A DNA stretch of 64,000 nt, taken from Bostrychus sinensis (lineage: Eukaryota; Chordata; Actinopteri; Gobiiformes; Eleotridae). Shown piece by piece: positions 9,230-21,500 of this stretch. The position numbers were made by a program, and so were the translations under genes. Numbering within the stretch: the stretch's first letter is position 1; every line of letters begins with the position of its first letter. The notes under the pieces were generated by a model. That model searched no databases. It was not told the DNA's origin and saw only the letters and a list, made by a program, of their open reading frames with translations. The stretch lies in the NCBI GenBank assembly GCA_020698575.1, contig CM036255.1, forward strand, positions 268,501-332,500. The letters are read 5' to 3'.

Positions 9230-9560
9230 TGTAATATTTTAAGTAAAATTATCTGCCAGTGCAGTAAGAAAATGGCACTTATTAAGTTTTCTTAAAATAA
9301 GAAAAAATACATAGGACCTTTTGGAATGCTAAAAGTCTTGATTTAAGAACAAAATACTTGTTTTTAGTGTTTAAGATAAGATTTTTAAACTAATTTTTAA
9401 CACATCTGGTCTTATTTTATATAATTATTGCTTGTTAAATGGATGCAAATGTGCTCATTTCTAGTACATTATAATCCTAAAATAAGATATTTCTTAGATC
9501 AAGACTTGTTCTAAGAATGTCTTGTTTTAAGCATCTACAATAAAAATACATATAATAATA
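9230..9560. repeat. AT-rich MITE relic related to 15.5-15.8 kb
   Basis: Contains TTTTAAGTAAAATTATCTGC, GTCTTGATTTAAG and TTGTTTTAAG words in direct and inverted order, a style shared with the block that ends in TTTTTTGCAGTG at 15793. No coding sequence or confident termini. From here to about 10138 nothing else is seen apart from the 11-bp repeat at 9833. Confidence 0.35.
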
Positions 9561-9832
9561 AAATAATACAATAAAACCATAAAGAATTTTCTTTGTCTTG
9601 CTTTCCCTGGCAAGTTCATCAAGTGCCTTAAATTTTGACAAAAGGAGCAAAGCCAATTATCACAGAATGTACTTACTTACATTACCATCATATGTAGAAA
9701 AAATATTCCACGTTGTCATTATTGCATACAGCTATAAGCACATTTACCATTTTTTAAAGAATTGGACATTATGAAATACACTGATCTTTATCCAACAAGG
9801 CCCCCGATACCAGGACTGAGCCAGCAGCACAG

Positions 9833-9885
9833 ACGGGACTAAACCAGGTCTACACTTGGACTGCACCAGAGCTAGGACTAAACAA
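9833..9885 (+). repeat. ACCAGGACTAA-family repeat, locus 2
   Basis: Short run: CGGGACTAAACCAGGTCTAC, ACTTGGACTGCACC and GCTAGGACTAAAC. Same degenerate 11-bp unit as the other loci. Confidence 0.55.
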
Positions 9886-10244
9886 ACATGTTTTTTTATT
9901 ATAACTCATATACTATGTCATTTTTGCTCTTACCTTTTAAAATAGTCACACAGTCTGTCCATTTTCCTGTTAAGAAAAGCAGATTGTTAAAAACATGCCT
10001 TAATTATGGCGTATTAAATGCACATATGCTCATCACAATACACAGTGTTACTATAATTAGGTCAAATTATTTTTTCCAGTACCTGTTTAATTCTCCCATG
10101 TATGAACGGTAGTGCCGTCGCTCATATGACTCTGGCGAGAGGGGGTTGTAACCAAAACTGCGGTCTGTCCTGTGACCACAGCGACCACTGTTAGGACCAC
10201 ATGTGTCTGCCACCAGGGGCGCTGTTCCCATGGTCCCTATGGTC

Positions 10245-10375
10245 TGTACGGTGGTCCGAGCGGTCTGACCGGAGGTCTGTATGGACACACCGGTGGTCCG
10301 AGCGGTCCGACTGGAGGTCTGTATGGACACACCGGTGGTCCGAGCGGTCCGACCGGTGGTCCCTACGGTAAGACC
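10245..10375 (+). repeat. 42-bp tandem units in the left arm
   Basis: Two to three copies of a 42-bp unit built from GGAGGTCTGTATGGACACAC and CGGTGGTCCGAGCGGTCCGA. The plus-strand frame 10172-10444 reads as Gly-rich collagen-like repeats (GGPSGPTGGLYGHT). I regard this as a by-product of the repeat, since it has no signal, no domain and no homologous arm conservation of frame. Confidence 0.7.
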
Positions 10376-10689
10376 GGTGGTGGCAGCATCATGAAGTGCT
10401 CTAAGATAGGCCTATTGAGTGTCAGGCTGCTGGTATTAACATAGAGTACAGGCTAACTTTGTAACCTGGCTATTAGCCTATGCTAAACAATTTGTCAACC
10501 TTTTACTCTGAAATATGTAAAAGACCTATAGAGTTCCATTCTCTGTGGACTGGAACAACTTGTGTTATCCTAGGCTAAATAGCTTAGATCTGCCCAGAGA
10601 ACACAAAACATGACTGTCATTCATTCATTGACCCCAATAACCTACAATAATTCAATAGCAGCAGTAGTTTTTATTATTCCTGCCAGAGG

Positions 10690-10995
10690 TCTGCGGTCAC
10701 TTCAGGGGTCCTTGTGATCAGGCCAGCGGTCTGTGGTCAGTCTAGATGTCCATGTGGTCAGACCAATGGTCTGTGGTCAGTCTAGATGTCCATGTGGTCA
10801 GACCAATGGTCTGTGGTCAGTCTAGATGTCCATGTGGTCAGGCCAGCGGTCTGAGGACAGGCCAGAGGTCCGTGATCAGTCTAGAGGTCCTGTGATCAGT
10901 TCAGAGGTCTGTGGTCAGTCTAGAGGACCATGTGGTCAGCCCAGAGGTTTCTGGTCAGGCCATAGGTCCATGTGGTCAGCCAAGAGGTCTGATCA
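10690..10995 (+). repeat. 20/40-bp tandem array (GGTCTGTGGTCAGTCTAGAT)
   Basis: A degenerate 20-bp monomer, GGTCTGTGGTCAGTCTAGAT alternating with GTCCATGTGGTCAGACCAAT, forms 40-bp higher-order units. Copies at ~10728-10840 are identical to one another; later ones are diverged. It lies inside the foldback-like element and shares the GGTC-rich style of its arms. Confidence 0.8.
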
Positions 10996-11790
10996 AAATG
11001 TTCCCTTTTGTAAGAAATTATAACAAATGATATGCAAAATATAACATTTAACATAACCAAATTTATTAACTTTTCACACATTAACTTTTAATATTCATCT
11101 ATTATTTTTTCGAGTGTCATTTCAGCTTGGAACCTTGTGAAGCCCTCCATTTTCATCAGGATGTCTACTGTGACCTAATTCAAACAGATTTAATTGAATA
11201 AATCAGACATCTTAAGACAAGGTGACAGCAGTTGAATGCAGTTGTGTAGGTTCTACTGGAAAGGAAAATGAACATACTTCCGGCACCATAACATCTATGA
11301 TGAAATCCACATTTCGGAAATCATTATAATCCAAAGCCAATGCTCTTTTTATTAATACAACAAAAGTATCAAGATACTTTATGTACAGTAAACGCCACCA
11401 TTATGGTAATCAATAGTAAAAAAAAAAAAAAAAAAAATCCTCTGCAAAAGTGTCTATATAAAGTAGGTTCACCTAATTGTATATATCCTACATGTAGTTA
11501 TTACAACTAAAATCATAACATTGTCCGTATAGGCAGGCTTAATTTTTCACCTGTCTGATAGGCTCTACTCTGGCCAGGTCTGTACCTATAGCCTATAGGA
11601 CCACAAGTCGGACCGCTTGGACCACTGGTGTGTCCATACAGACCTCCAGTCGGACCGCTCGGACCACCGTACAGACCATAGGGACCATGGGAACAGCGCC
11701 CCTGGTGGCAGACACGTGGTCCTAGCAGTGGTCGCTGTGGTCACAGGACAGACCGCAGTTTTGGTTACAACCCCTGCTAGCTCTGTCTCT

Positions 11791-13000
11791 GTGACATACT
11801 TCTTCCCACCCTCTGCTACACATACGCAATTAACGTTAGCACATAAAATTAGCATTAGCAACTTTATGTCGGCTTAGCTAGGTGTTCACCTTAATTTCAA
11901 CTAGAAAACACAAATGTTTTAGTGTCAATATACGTCTCATGTAATGTAACCACTACTGTGTTAAACCAGTTTAACAGTTAATCAAAATTACATAAACTAG
12001 CCTCCTTTACATTAGTTAGCTAATTTTGGCAACTTAGCTAGCGGGCTAATTTAGTTGCCCATTTTACGGGCAACTAAATTAGCTGATATAACTGATCATT
12101 ATGGAAATGACAAGCTGAGCAAAATGGCCAGACATATATTACCATTTTCACCAAAATACCTGATATTCATGGGGTTCTTGTAGTGCTGTAGCTTCTCACG
12201 TTCAAAGTCAGGCTAACATCTCCTGGTCAGAGGGAAATACCAACTCTGCCGAAATGGGGACTGGCCTAGTCTGTGTTGGACCCCCCAAAAAATATTACAT
12301 GTTGTTAACGTGGTTTTTCACACAACTGTAAACTCAATATAAAATTGTATACAATATCAACATTTAGTAATAAAATGAGAAATTATATTGATGCAAAAAA
12401 TTAAACTATTAGATTAACTTACCCCCCATATTGTCGTTATGGAACAGTCTCCCGCCCAAAGTAGTTGCCCAGTATTCTGATTACTTTTTTTTTTTTAATC
12501 AGTAAGCATAGCAGGCTGGCATTTATGTCTTTTGTAGCACTGCCGCTCCCAGAACGCGCATCCCTTGCTGTGGTAGGGCATCAGCTGCTGGAGGGGGCAG
12601 CAAAATCATGTGTGATTGAATGACATTGTGCCTTTGCACGCGCATCCAATTAACGGCGATGTCAGCGAAACTCGCCCCGTCTTTTCAGATCGTATCTCTA
12701 ATGTTTTACTTAAAAACAACCTGAAAATACATATTTACTTACTTAGTAGGCTAGACCTACTGACTTTTTAATGGTGGGTGGGATGAAGGATGAGAAGGCA
12801 GTGGGGAGAGGAGGCAGCAGATCAAGTGTGAGAGGTTCAGGAGCATTAAACTTTTATGTAGCTATTTTAAAAAAAATCATAAAATCATAATGGCCAAAAT
12901 ATTTATATCTTAAACATACTCATTTCTTGAAGATAGTCCATCAGTAATAGGCTTGTATACAGTGGTGTAACTTAGTACTGTGTAATAACTATGCACTGCT
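11791..13000. other. no gene seen; AT-rich spacer with one hairpin
   Basis: Only a poly(A) run just upstream (11420-11437) and a perfect 16-bp inverted repeat (12045-12060 with 12068-12083, stem GCTAATTTAGTTGCCC, 7-base loop) stand out. No open frames of note. Confidence 0.4.
12045..12083. repeat. 16-bp perfect hairpin with 7-nt loop
   Basis: GCTAATTTAGTTGCCC followed by ATTTTAC and then the exact reverse complement. No T-run or coding neighbour makes it a terminator or RNA gene; it may be the core of a palindromic MITE. Confidence 0.6.
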
Positions 13001-13011
13001 TGGCAATAGAC

Positions 13012-13234
13012 CCTTTTCACGTGACGTCAGACAGCTTCTGTTTTGAGACGATGGGATGTATCTTCATTTCCGGTGCTGAGCTTCTCCCATAAGAAATTCA
13101 CCCAGACTTTTTTCAAATTGCCGTTTACAAGTTTACACAATATACAGCGATTTTCAAATGAATATTTACCCACAAAACATTCAAAACTTGCGAAAGGATA
13201 TTAATTCTTCAATGAAGGATACTTGGATTATGAA
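13012..13234 (+). promoter_or_regulatory. candidate promoter and first exon (E-box/CRE, splice donor)
   Basis: The overlapping CACGTG E-box and TGACGTCA CRE (CACGTGACGTCA, 13018-13029) lie 50 bp upstream of an ETS-like ATTTCCGG, followed by an open stretch ending in a good donor, TGAA|GTGAGT, at 13234/13235. In one plus frame the exon reads KGY, stop, FFNEGYLDYE, which resembles the start of multi-copy fish SWIM/YqaJ-type proteins, but the stop codon argues for a relic. It could be a repeat-borne promoter. Downstream to 13970 nothing firm is seen. Confidence 0.3.
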
Positions 13235-13972
13235 GTGAGTGCTTTGTTATGTAGCTAGATAGCGTTAGCAACATGGCTAAGTGATAGAGCTGCGCTATAA
13301 AACAGTGTTAGATCATGTCATGATCTGAGTTTATCTGAATATTTGACAATCTGCTTATCAGGAAATACCACTGAATAGTACTACAGTATATTTTCATTTA
13401 GTATAGCTCTGTGCTTGAACACTGACTCTGCTGTAGTGATCAGTCTGTGACAAAATAATAGACTTTTCACATCTACTGCCAAAACTACAATGGTTTGTGT
13501 TTACTTTAATCCCTAATTATGAATATACTTACAACAATCTGACTGTTTAATGTATGATGAGGGATCAGAGCCAGAAGTCAGTGAAACATGCTCTGACCAA
13601 ACTATATTACTCACTAAAGGAAAGTTTAAAAAAGTGTGTCCTTGTAAAGATGTAGTTAAAATAAATATATGGAATGCATCTTTATTGAAATTTTTTTTTT
13701 TATCCATTTGCTGTCTATAGTTACAGTAAAAAAAACAACTGAGGCTCTTTGCTCTGCTACATACAATAAATTAGAAGTTTTGAAAATTATCTCTGCTAAT
13801 CACAAAGTTTTTTTTGTTTGTCCTCAGTTTCTCCCCGCTTGTCATGATGTGAGGATCTGGAAGAGGACCTAACACAAAATGGAAAAAAACAAATACAATT
13901 TAAATTATTATAACCATGTTTAGAATATATACTTGCAGCTTTTTACAGTTAAGAATGCATAAAACATCTAGG

Positions 13973-14060
13973 TCAGTGATTCTCAAAGTTTTTACACTAA
14001 GTACCACTTCAGAAAGTATTTTGCTTTTGAACACCGTCATTAATGGACTACAATGACCAG
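13973..14060 (+). repeat. one-ended hAT-type terminus
   Basis: CAGTGATTCTCAAAGTTTTT followed by AAGTACCACTTCAGAAAGTA is a common fish hAT/MITE terminus. The other end is not seen; the sequence runs directly into the ACCAGGACTAA repeat, which may be part of the same element. Confidence 0.4.
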
Positions 14061-14063
14061 TAC

Positions 14064-14192
14064 TACAAAAGAACTAAACTAGAGGTAAACCAGGACTAAA
14101 CAAGCATCAAAACTAGTCACAAGACTAAATCAGGCCTAAAACAGGTGTACACCAAGACTAAAGTAGATCTAAACTAGGATTAAACTGTGCTG
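14064..14192 (+). repeat. ACCAGGACTAA-family repeat, locus 3
   Basis: Units such as AACTAGAGGTA, AACCAGGACTA, AATCAGGCCTA, ACCAAGACTAA and AACTAGGATTA at roughly 11-bp spacing or multiples of it. No other feature between here and 14640. Confidence 0.55.
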
Positions 14193-14647
14193 TATAGATT
14201 TAATTTAGAGAATAGGAATGCAAATGCCACTAATTTAAATTAAATTGCTGGGTAATACCAGTGATATCTGTAACACAGTTTTGTAAGACTGTAGAGAGAA
14301 GGACTGGTCTAGGTAATGGCTTGTTTAGACTGACCAGCATACGCTCTGTACAGCGTGCACTTTACTCCAGACTTGACATTCTTTGGGTTATGACTAATTT
14401 ACACACAACCATGTCGGTGGTTGCCTCTGGTGTAATTCCCTGAAATGCAAATAATGATTACTTGACAAAAGTCAAACTATGAGTTCCAAAATCATTATGT
14501 CTGACATTTATTTACCTGTGTCCTAGGACGATGCCAGGTTTGTAGTGAGCTGGTGTCACCTTGTCATTGACTTTATTTGAGACTGGAGGTTATACTGTTG
14601 TTTATAAACCATGCAATACTGTAGGCACTGTAGGTTACAGTCTATAG

Positions 14648-15012
14648 CAGGGCTTCTCAAATTGGTCCAAATTTAAAATCTCATTGATGTCTGAGGTCCA
14701 GAACAATCGGTTATTTCAAAACTTGTTTTTAATGACCACTTATAGATGGTTCGGCAAGCTGATGATAGCATGTGCGCTTGTCAATGCCCTGAAATTGCTC
14801 CTCCTGCGTTCCACATTTTGTCTGTGCTTCACTTTTCTCAATATGGTTAAGTTGTACATTAGATAGAGTAAATGTAGAGATAATATCAGTGCTTAAACCG
14901 CCACTGCAAAGGACTGCTCATTTAGGCATTAGCTTTGTGTTGTTAGCAGCCATCCCAATTAGGCGCCAGATCCCCGGTCTGGATTCGGAGTCATGACTTT
15001 GAGAAGCTCTGG
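14648..15012. mobile_element. hAT MITE, 365 bp, with 8-bp TSD
   Basis: The left TIR CAGGGCTTCTCAA and right TIR (inverted) CAGAGCTTCTCAA match at 12 of 13 positions. The flanks GTCTATAG (14640-14647) and GTATATAG (15013-15020) are an 8-bp duplication with one mismatch, as hAT transposases produce. It has no coding capacity. Confidence 0.85.
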
Positions 15013-15499
15013 TATATAGGGTTTGGTTTACACAAGCATACTAATTTTATGCTAGTCATTTATATATTTTTACTTGCAAAACAAAAATAAAATAAAGAAC
15101 AAGAACTGTAGGTCTGCTTTCCTCTTTTTAGTCATAAAATTTAGCAGTACAACTCCACTGACGCTGGACCCTTTCTCTCTCTTCCTTAAAGCTTAGACAT
15201 ATACAGCGTAACTGATTTGATTTTACTGATGTATTCTTGTATAAAGAATGAGAAATGAGATCAGAACTAAAGATGCTTAGTAAGATGAAGCACTTTATTT
15301 TTGCTTAGATATTATAATTTTTTTTTTTGTGATGCTTAAAATATTTTTGGTTTGCATATGGCATAAGTCAGAGACTCAACACAACCTAGGGTACATTTAG
15401 GGCTAGTTTAAAAAATAAAACTCATGTTGAATTGCCATTGTTTGAGCAGTGGTTAGGGCTATTAGGTTATTACTATGGTCTTTTTGAGATGTAATGACT

Positions 15500-15793
15500 C
15501 AGTGAGATTGGTTTCAGACTGAAAAAAATTGGTATAGACAGAATGTCTTAAAACAAGTACAATATTTGTATGGTCAAAGCATTCCTCCAACAATACAGCT
15601 TGTTTTACTATTAAATCTGCTTAGAATAAGTTGTAATATCTAAGTAGGGTGGCTCTAGATGGAAAATCTTGAAACAAGTCAAATCTCAAAAAGGTTTAGA
15701 CATAAGTGAATAAATCCAAAAAATTATCTATCAAGTAAAATATTCTTAATTCAAGTCAATTTAACCAAGATAGATATTCATTTTTTGCAGTGT
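15500..15793. repeat. AT-rich MITE relic ending TTTTTTGCAGTG
   Basis: Contains GTCTTAAAACAAGTACAATA, CTTGAAACAAGTCAAATCTC and AAGTCAATTTAACCAAGATA and ends in the CACTGCAAAAAA-type terminus (inverted). Related in style to 9230-9560. Left terminus unclear. The stretch 15794-16440 shows nothing further. Confidence 0.4.
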
Positions 15794-17669
15794 AAGCATT
15801 GTGTTGTGTGTACGTTCCGGTATCAGTGTTGGCCTTGTGGACTCCAGTGTCAAAGCGCAATTTTTGTTCCGGCATCGTTTGATTTACAAATTAATTCTTA
15901 ATTCCCTTGTGGATTCTGGGCACATTCAAAATGGGCCGACCTGTTGCATAGGGAACACTGCACCTGCCCATAAAACAGAACCCCATAAGGTACACAGTAC
16001 AGAAATGACATGATAATATACAGTATAGTGAATCAGACATTTCATTTCATACTTAACCTTTTCAATCCCGCTCTTCCCATTATGGTTCAGAAAGGAGCAC
16101 ACAACACAGTAGTCCTCTGCTGTGTTTTCTACAAACAATGAATTTTGAAAGGCACACAAAGTAACCTTGAATTCAGGCAAGTATAACCAACACTCACTGA
16201 CCATCTTTATGTCTGATAGAATTTACATGCTTTTTGACTCGGTCTGTTTTGAGTGAAGTTTAAATAAGAAGTCAGTAGACTTTATTTTTTGGAGTTTTTA
16301 GATATTTTACTTTCATTGAAGACAGTAAATTCAGAAGATAACTGGAGAGACCCTGAAGCTAAGTGTTATTAGTCTACTACAGGAACCTCATCCCACAAAA
16401 CATGAAAGCTACTGTCTCGCTGTCTGTACCATAAATCAATTTACTGCCCAGAAGTGTAGTCTACGTGATACGCAGGTATGCGCCGTATACCCACTAGAAT
16501 GCTAAATAATTTCCGTATAACCACTTAAAAGCGCGCAATGATGCGTAACAATTATTACTTCCTCGGTACTTTTTTCTCTGTTCATCGAGACCAGCACTAA
16601 CTCTTTACATCCTCAGCCTCTCTCCACAGCCGCTTCTCTGTACTCTTCCCCCGTTCACATCACAGCAGCAGCAGCGCAGTAAGGTCCGTGGAAGACTAAC
16701 TTGTTTCTCATTGGCTCCTCTGACGCTTGTCACGCCTCCCCCGCGCTCTCATTGGCTGTCTCCCGTTCATGAACGCGTGTGTTGTGAACGCGCCTCAGCA
16801 GCGCCAGATACGGAGAGAAAACAAATGATTTCAGCAGATAACACAGCTGTAGAGCTTTAAATACAATAAACCAGGCGCTGGACACAGATACCAGAGGAGT
16901 ATGAGCTACAGCAGGAATGGAGGTTACAGAGGAGTTAGAGACACTGAGCTAAAATGTAAGTAGGCTAATTAATCAAATTAGCATCTTAAGCCACTGAGAC
17001 AAGTCACTGACCAAACGTTTCCACTCTGTTCATTAAACTGAATATTTTGTCAGGTATCAGAGAAGCAGAAGGCTGGGAGTGCAAATAAAGAATGTACAGT
17101 ATTAAAGAAAAATACAGCTACAGCAAAAGATGCTAAAGGAGCCCAATATCAACAGTGACAGTCTGTAAATCTGACTCAGGACAAGGTAGGCATTTTTACT
17201 GTGCACTGCTTCTCTTCTCTTGTTGTACCCACATTTTAGGGTTCATCACATAACAGTAGGCTAGGGGTTGACAGTTTTATTGAAGGTAGTCTATTTGCAT
17301 TTGTAGGTGTTGTACAGTACATATATGACTTTGTAATGTTTGTGATATTTGCAGAGGCCTAATTTAGACTACTGTATGTATTAAGATTATTTGACTGGTT
17401 TTGGGAGTTTAAGTAACCGAGAGATGCATTTGGCATTTTATTGTGAGACTCTGAGTGGTCCCAGAACACTCTCCAGTGATTAGTTTTACAGTTGATTCAA
17501 AAATAAGGTGATTTGTGTTGTATAATAGTTATAAACTATAAACCACAGAATATATCTTTATTTTACTTGTACCATAGCAAAGCAGGCCAAGTAGGCTGCT
17601 TTAGTACTTCTCTATTCTGCATGGTTTAGTATAAAACCACCATTTATCCATAGTTCCACTGGCCCTGGG

Positions 17670-18480
17670 TCTTTTTAGGTTACATAAAACCCATCGTACA
17701 GTAACTTTCCAAAAAAAGACTTTATTCCAATAAGGCAGTCATCATATTCAACAGCAAACAACATCATCATCTGGACTACAACACTGGTCCCACTTTTAAA
17801 AGGGCTCGTGGCCTCCAATTGGATGGCCTCTACCATCTGCTGAGGGTAAGTATACAATCCTTCCCCCATCATATTACAACAAACAATTATGTTTTATAAT
17901 ATTTACATATATACATTCACCAATTAGACACATACAAGCCCACAAGCGTACAATCCTCTCCTTTTTATCCATTACAAAAATATACCCCCTTTAATACCCA
18001 ATACCAACACCCCTGTAAAATTTTCCTCTGGATGTCTTCCCCCCTGGAACTAATAAAACCAGCGCAAATCCCTGGGGAGCGCTTTTAGCCAGACACCACC
18101 AGGAAGACAACACCTATGCACCACAGGAGGAGACCGGACCAACTGGTAAGTTTTCCCATGTTCTTTTGTACAGCACTTTAGACCCATCACCTGGCGTAAA
18201 GTAACAAATACCCCCATACCTTAATTACACAGTCAGATCTTACGGCGTGTATCTTTACAGAGCTACTGACGCCAAATGGCCCGGCGTCTCACAAGGACCC
18301 TACCTCGCCGCCAACTGTGTGAACCGCCTACAACCCCACCGGCTATGAAGACTTTTTTTTTTTACAAATACATTTCATATATAATAAAAGTGTCCATACG
18401 TATATCTTGTGTCATGTATATTATTTACATTGTATTATGAGCACCCACTCAAATCGGGTGCCAGTGCTTCCACTGTCACA
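17670..18480 (-). repeat. 3' LTR (27 bp clipped at its outer end)
   Basis: 811 bp. The inner boundary is TGTGACAGTGG on the minus strand; the outer end stops at TCTTTTTAGG (plus), whereas the 5' LTR continues 27 bp further to its TGTCGGC end. It carries an AATAAA polyadenylation signal on the minus strand (plus 17721-17726) and a TATA-like TTATATATGA (plus ~18378-18387). A 65-codon open frame occurs identically in both LTRs and is probably chance. Confidence 0.9.
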
Positions 18481-18500
18481 TCTCCTCCCCCCTTCTCCAA
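18481..18500 (-). other. polypurine tract (PPT)
   Basis: On the minus strand GAGAAGGGGGGAGGAGA immediately precedes the LTR start TGTGACAG; it is the plus-strand DNA synthesis primer site of the element. Confidence 0.85.
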
Positions 18501-18519
18501 AGAGTACCATATTCAGTCC

Positions 18520-21500
18520 TCATGTACTCTTGAGAGGAAGTCTGCCACCGTGATGATCTGTTTCTAAGACAAACTGGCGACCTAACAAATAGTACCTGAG
18601 AGCCTCAATTGACCATTTCAGGGCCAAGCACTCCTTTTCCACAGTTGAATACCGTGTCTCCCGGTCCAGAAGCTTACGGCTCAGGAACAATAGAGGGCGT
18701 CTCTCACCTTCCACTTCTTGCAGAAGGACTGCCCCCAGCCCAACTCCTGAAGCATCTGTTTGGAGGATAAATTGCTGAGAGAAATCTGGGCTGTGGAGAA
18801 CTGACCCAGTGGTGATAGCTTTTTTGAGGTCATTAAAGGCCCTCTCGCACTGCTCAGTCCATTTTATTTTGTTTGGAGCCACAGCCTTGGTGAGATCTGT
18901 GAGCACAGCTGCTCTATCAGCAAAATGGGGAATGAACTTGCTGTACCACCCAACTAGTCCCAAAAAAGCTCGAACTTTCTTTTTTGTGGTGGGTACAGGA
19001 TACGAGTGTATAGCATCCACCTTCCCCACTCGAGGCTTTAACACACCTTGCCCAACCACATGGCCCAAGTACTCCACCTCCTTCTGGGCAAAAGCACATT
19101 TCCCTGGGTTGATAGTCAGGCCCGCATCCTTGATGAGGTGAAGAACCTGCTGAAGATGGACCATGTGCTCCCTCCAGGACTGGCTAAAGATGACAACATC
19201 GTCCAGATAGGCTGCTGCAAACTGTGACACCTCTCTCAGTACCAGATCCATCAGCCGCTGAAATGTAGCTGGCGCTCCCTGGAGTCCGAATGGCATCACC
19301 TTAAACTGGAACAGTCCATAAGGTGTGCTGAATGCTGTCAGTTCTTTGGTCTCTGGTGCTAGAGCTAGCTGCCAGTACCCTTTGCTAAGATCAAGGGTTG
19401 TAATGAATTTTGCTTTACCCACCCTCTCTAGCAGTTCATCAATACGCGGCATTGGATACGATTCAAATTTTGATACTGCATTCAGGTATCTAAAGTCTAT
19501 GCAAAATCTCAAGGAGCCATCTTTCTTTGGCACCAAGACAATAGGACTGCACCACTCACTAGTTGATACTTCTATAATACCCAGTTGCAGCATCAGATCA
19601 ATTTCTTCCTTGAGCTTTAGCACCAGACGTTCCGGAATTCTATAACACTTCCGTCGGGGACAAACACCCTCTCTCAGGTGGACCTTATGATGGACAAGGG
19701 TTGTGAAGCCTGGTTTTTCCTGGAACAGCTCTGGATCAATAAGTTTCTCTACCTCCCTCTGCTGGTCAGGATGCAGGTGTAATACATCCACTGAATTGGA
19801 CTCTTTGATGTTTGTCGGCAGTGACTGCTCCCCTTCTTCTTCATCTCCCTCTATAGCACGAATGAACAACTGCTGCTGGACAGACTGCTGGCTTGGCTCT
19901 CTAAACACTTTAAGCAGGTTAACATGAAAGCACTGGTGTTTCTTTAGCTTATTGTGCATAAAAAGTTCATAGGTCACATTACTCAGACGCTTGGTGATAC
20001 GATAGGGTCCCTGCCATCTAGCCAGGAGTTTACTTTCCCCAGATGGAAGCAGCAGCAGGACCTGCTGACCTGGCTGAAGAGTCCTATCTCTTGCTTTCTT
20101 ATCATACCAGGTCTTTTGATTGGTCTGTGCAGCTCTCATATGCTCCTGTGCTAGAGCAGTCATTTCCTCAAGTCTCTGTCTCATTTTCAGCACATACTCC
20201 ACAACATTCTCCTGTTCCACTGTTGGTGTCTCCCAGTGTTCCCTCATGAGATCCAATGGACCCCTCACGTGATGCCCATAGAGCAATTCAAATGGGGAAA
20301 ATCCTGTTGAAGCCTGTGGTACCTCTCGATAAGAAAACAGCAGGTAAGGCAGCCATTGGTCCCAGTCAGAACCGGTCTGGGACACAAACTTCCTCAGCAT
20401 GTTCTTAAGTGTCTGATTAAATCTTTCAACCAGACCGTCCGTCTGGGGGTGATATGGGGTGGTCTTAATACCCTTTATTCCTAATAACTTATAGACTTGT
20501 TGCAGCAACTTTGACATAAAATTTGTTCCACAGTCTGTAAGGACCTCTCTTGGTATACCTACTCGAGAAAACAATTGAATAAGACAATTTGCTACCTGCC
20601 TAGCCTTTACAGACCTCAAAGCAAAAGCCTCTGGGTATCTGGTCGCATAATCACATATTACAAGGATGTATCGATTTCCTGAAGATGTTCTCTCTAATGG
20701 CCCTACTACATCCATTCCTATTCTGTCAAAAGGTGTAGAAATGACTGGTAATGGCTGGAGCTGAGCCTGAGCTACTCCCCTCGGTGAAGTAATCTGACAC
20801 ATTTTACATGTAGCACAGAAATCTTTCATCTGGGTGTACATACCTGGCCAGACAAACCTTCTAGCAACTCTATTAAGTGACTTTTGAAAGGCTAAATGCC
20901 CAGCCCAAGGAATAGAGTGTCCCAATTCCATCACTTTTTGTGTCAAACTTTGGGGTAAGGCTAAAGCCTCCACTTTACCCTGGCGCTGGTATAAAATGCC
21001 ATTTTTAATCACATAAATGAATTCAGCCAGACAGTCAGCTTTGTCCCATTTTTCACTCTCAACCTCAGAGACTTTATGGAACCAGGGTTCAAGCTTTGGG
21101 TCTTCTCTCTGTAACTTTGCTATATCAGCAGGAATTTGAAGATCCAATGATTCATTGGGAATTGTTATGTCCTCATTCTGATTACGTGCTGAGGCAAAAC
21201 ATTTGTCCCTCCGCCTTTGTAATCTTGATTTTGATTGCTTCACTGGCCCAGTCTCCAACTCCGAGTCATAAAATGGCAACTCTTCAAGGCTATTCCTAGC
21301 CTTGCCTGCCCTTGTTGTTACCACATTACACTCAGTAGCTGTAGCCTGGGACTCTGGCTCCACCTTTGTCTCCTGAAAAGGTCCCTCAGCTACACCCTTT
21401 TCATTTGGTTCAATGATCAGCTGGTTGTTACCTTGGGCCTGTATCAAATTTAACAATGTAGGAATGTCATTTCCAAGGATCACTGCATATGGAAGTTTAG

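Larger units (their letters stand above)
10141..11790. mobile_element. foldback-like element with ~200-bp inverted arms
   Basis: The left arm (10141 to ~10372) and right arm (~11600 to 11790) are inverted copies. Both begin at the outside with GGGTTGTAACCAAAACTGCG and continue through CCACAGCGACCACTG, CACCAGGGGCGCTGTTCCC and CCATGGTCCCTATGGTCTGT into the GGTCCGAGCGGTCC repeats. The left arm has extra 42-bp units. The ~1.2-kb interior holds a 20/40-bp tandem array and plain AT-rich sequence; no transposase is encoded. No TSD could be fixed. It is either a foldback/long-TIR MITE or a local inverted duplication. Confidence 0.65.

Noticed and set aside
10172..10444. Collagen-like GGPSGPTGGLYGHT protein
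   Set aside because: It arises from a 42-bp tandem repeat in an inverted-repeat arm; no signal peptide, no typical Gly-X-Y regularity over length, and the other arm does not keep the frame.
17675..17872. 65-residue protein encoded in both LTRs
   Set aside because: Identical only because the LTRs are identical; no domain, and it lies across the LTR transcription and polyadenylation signals.
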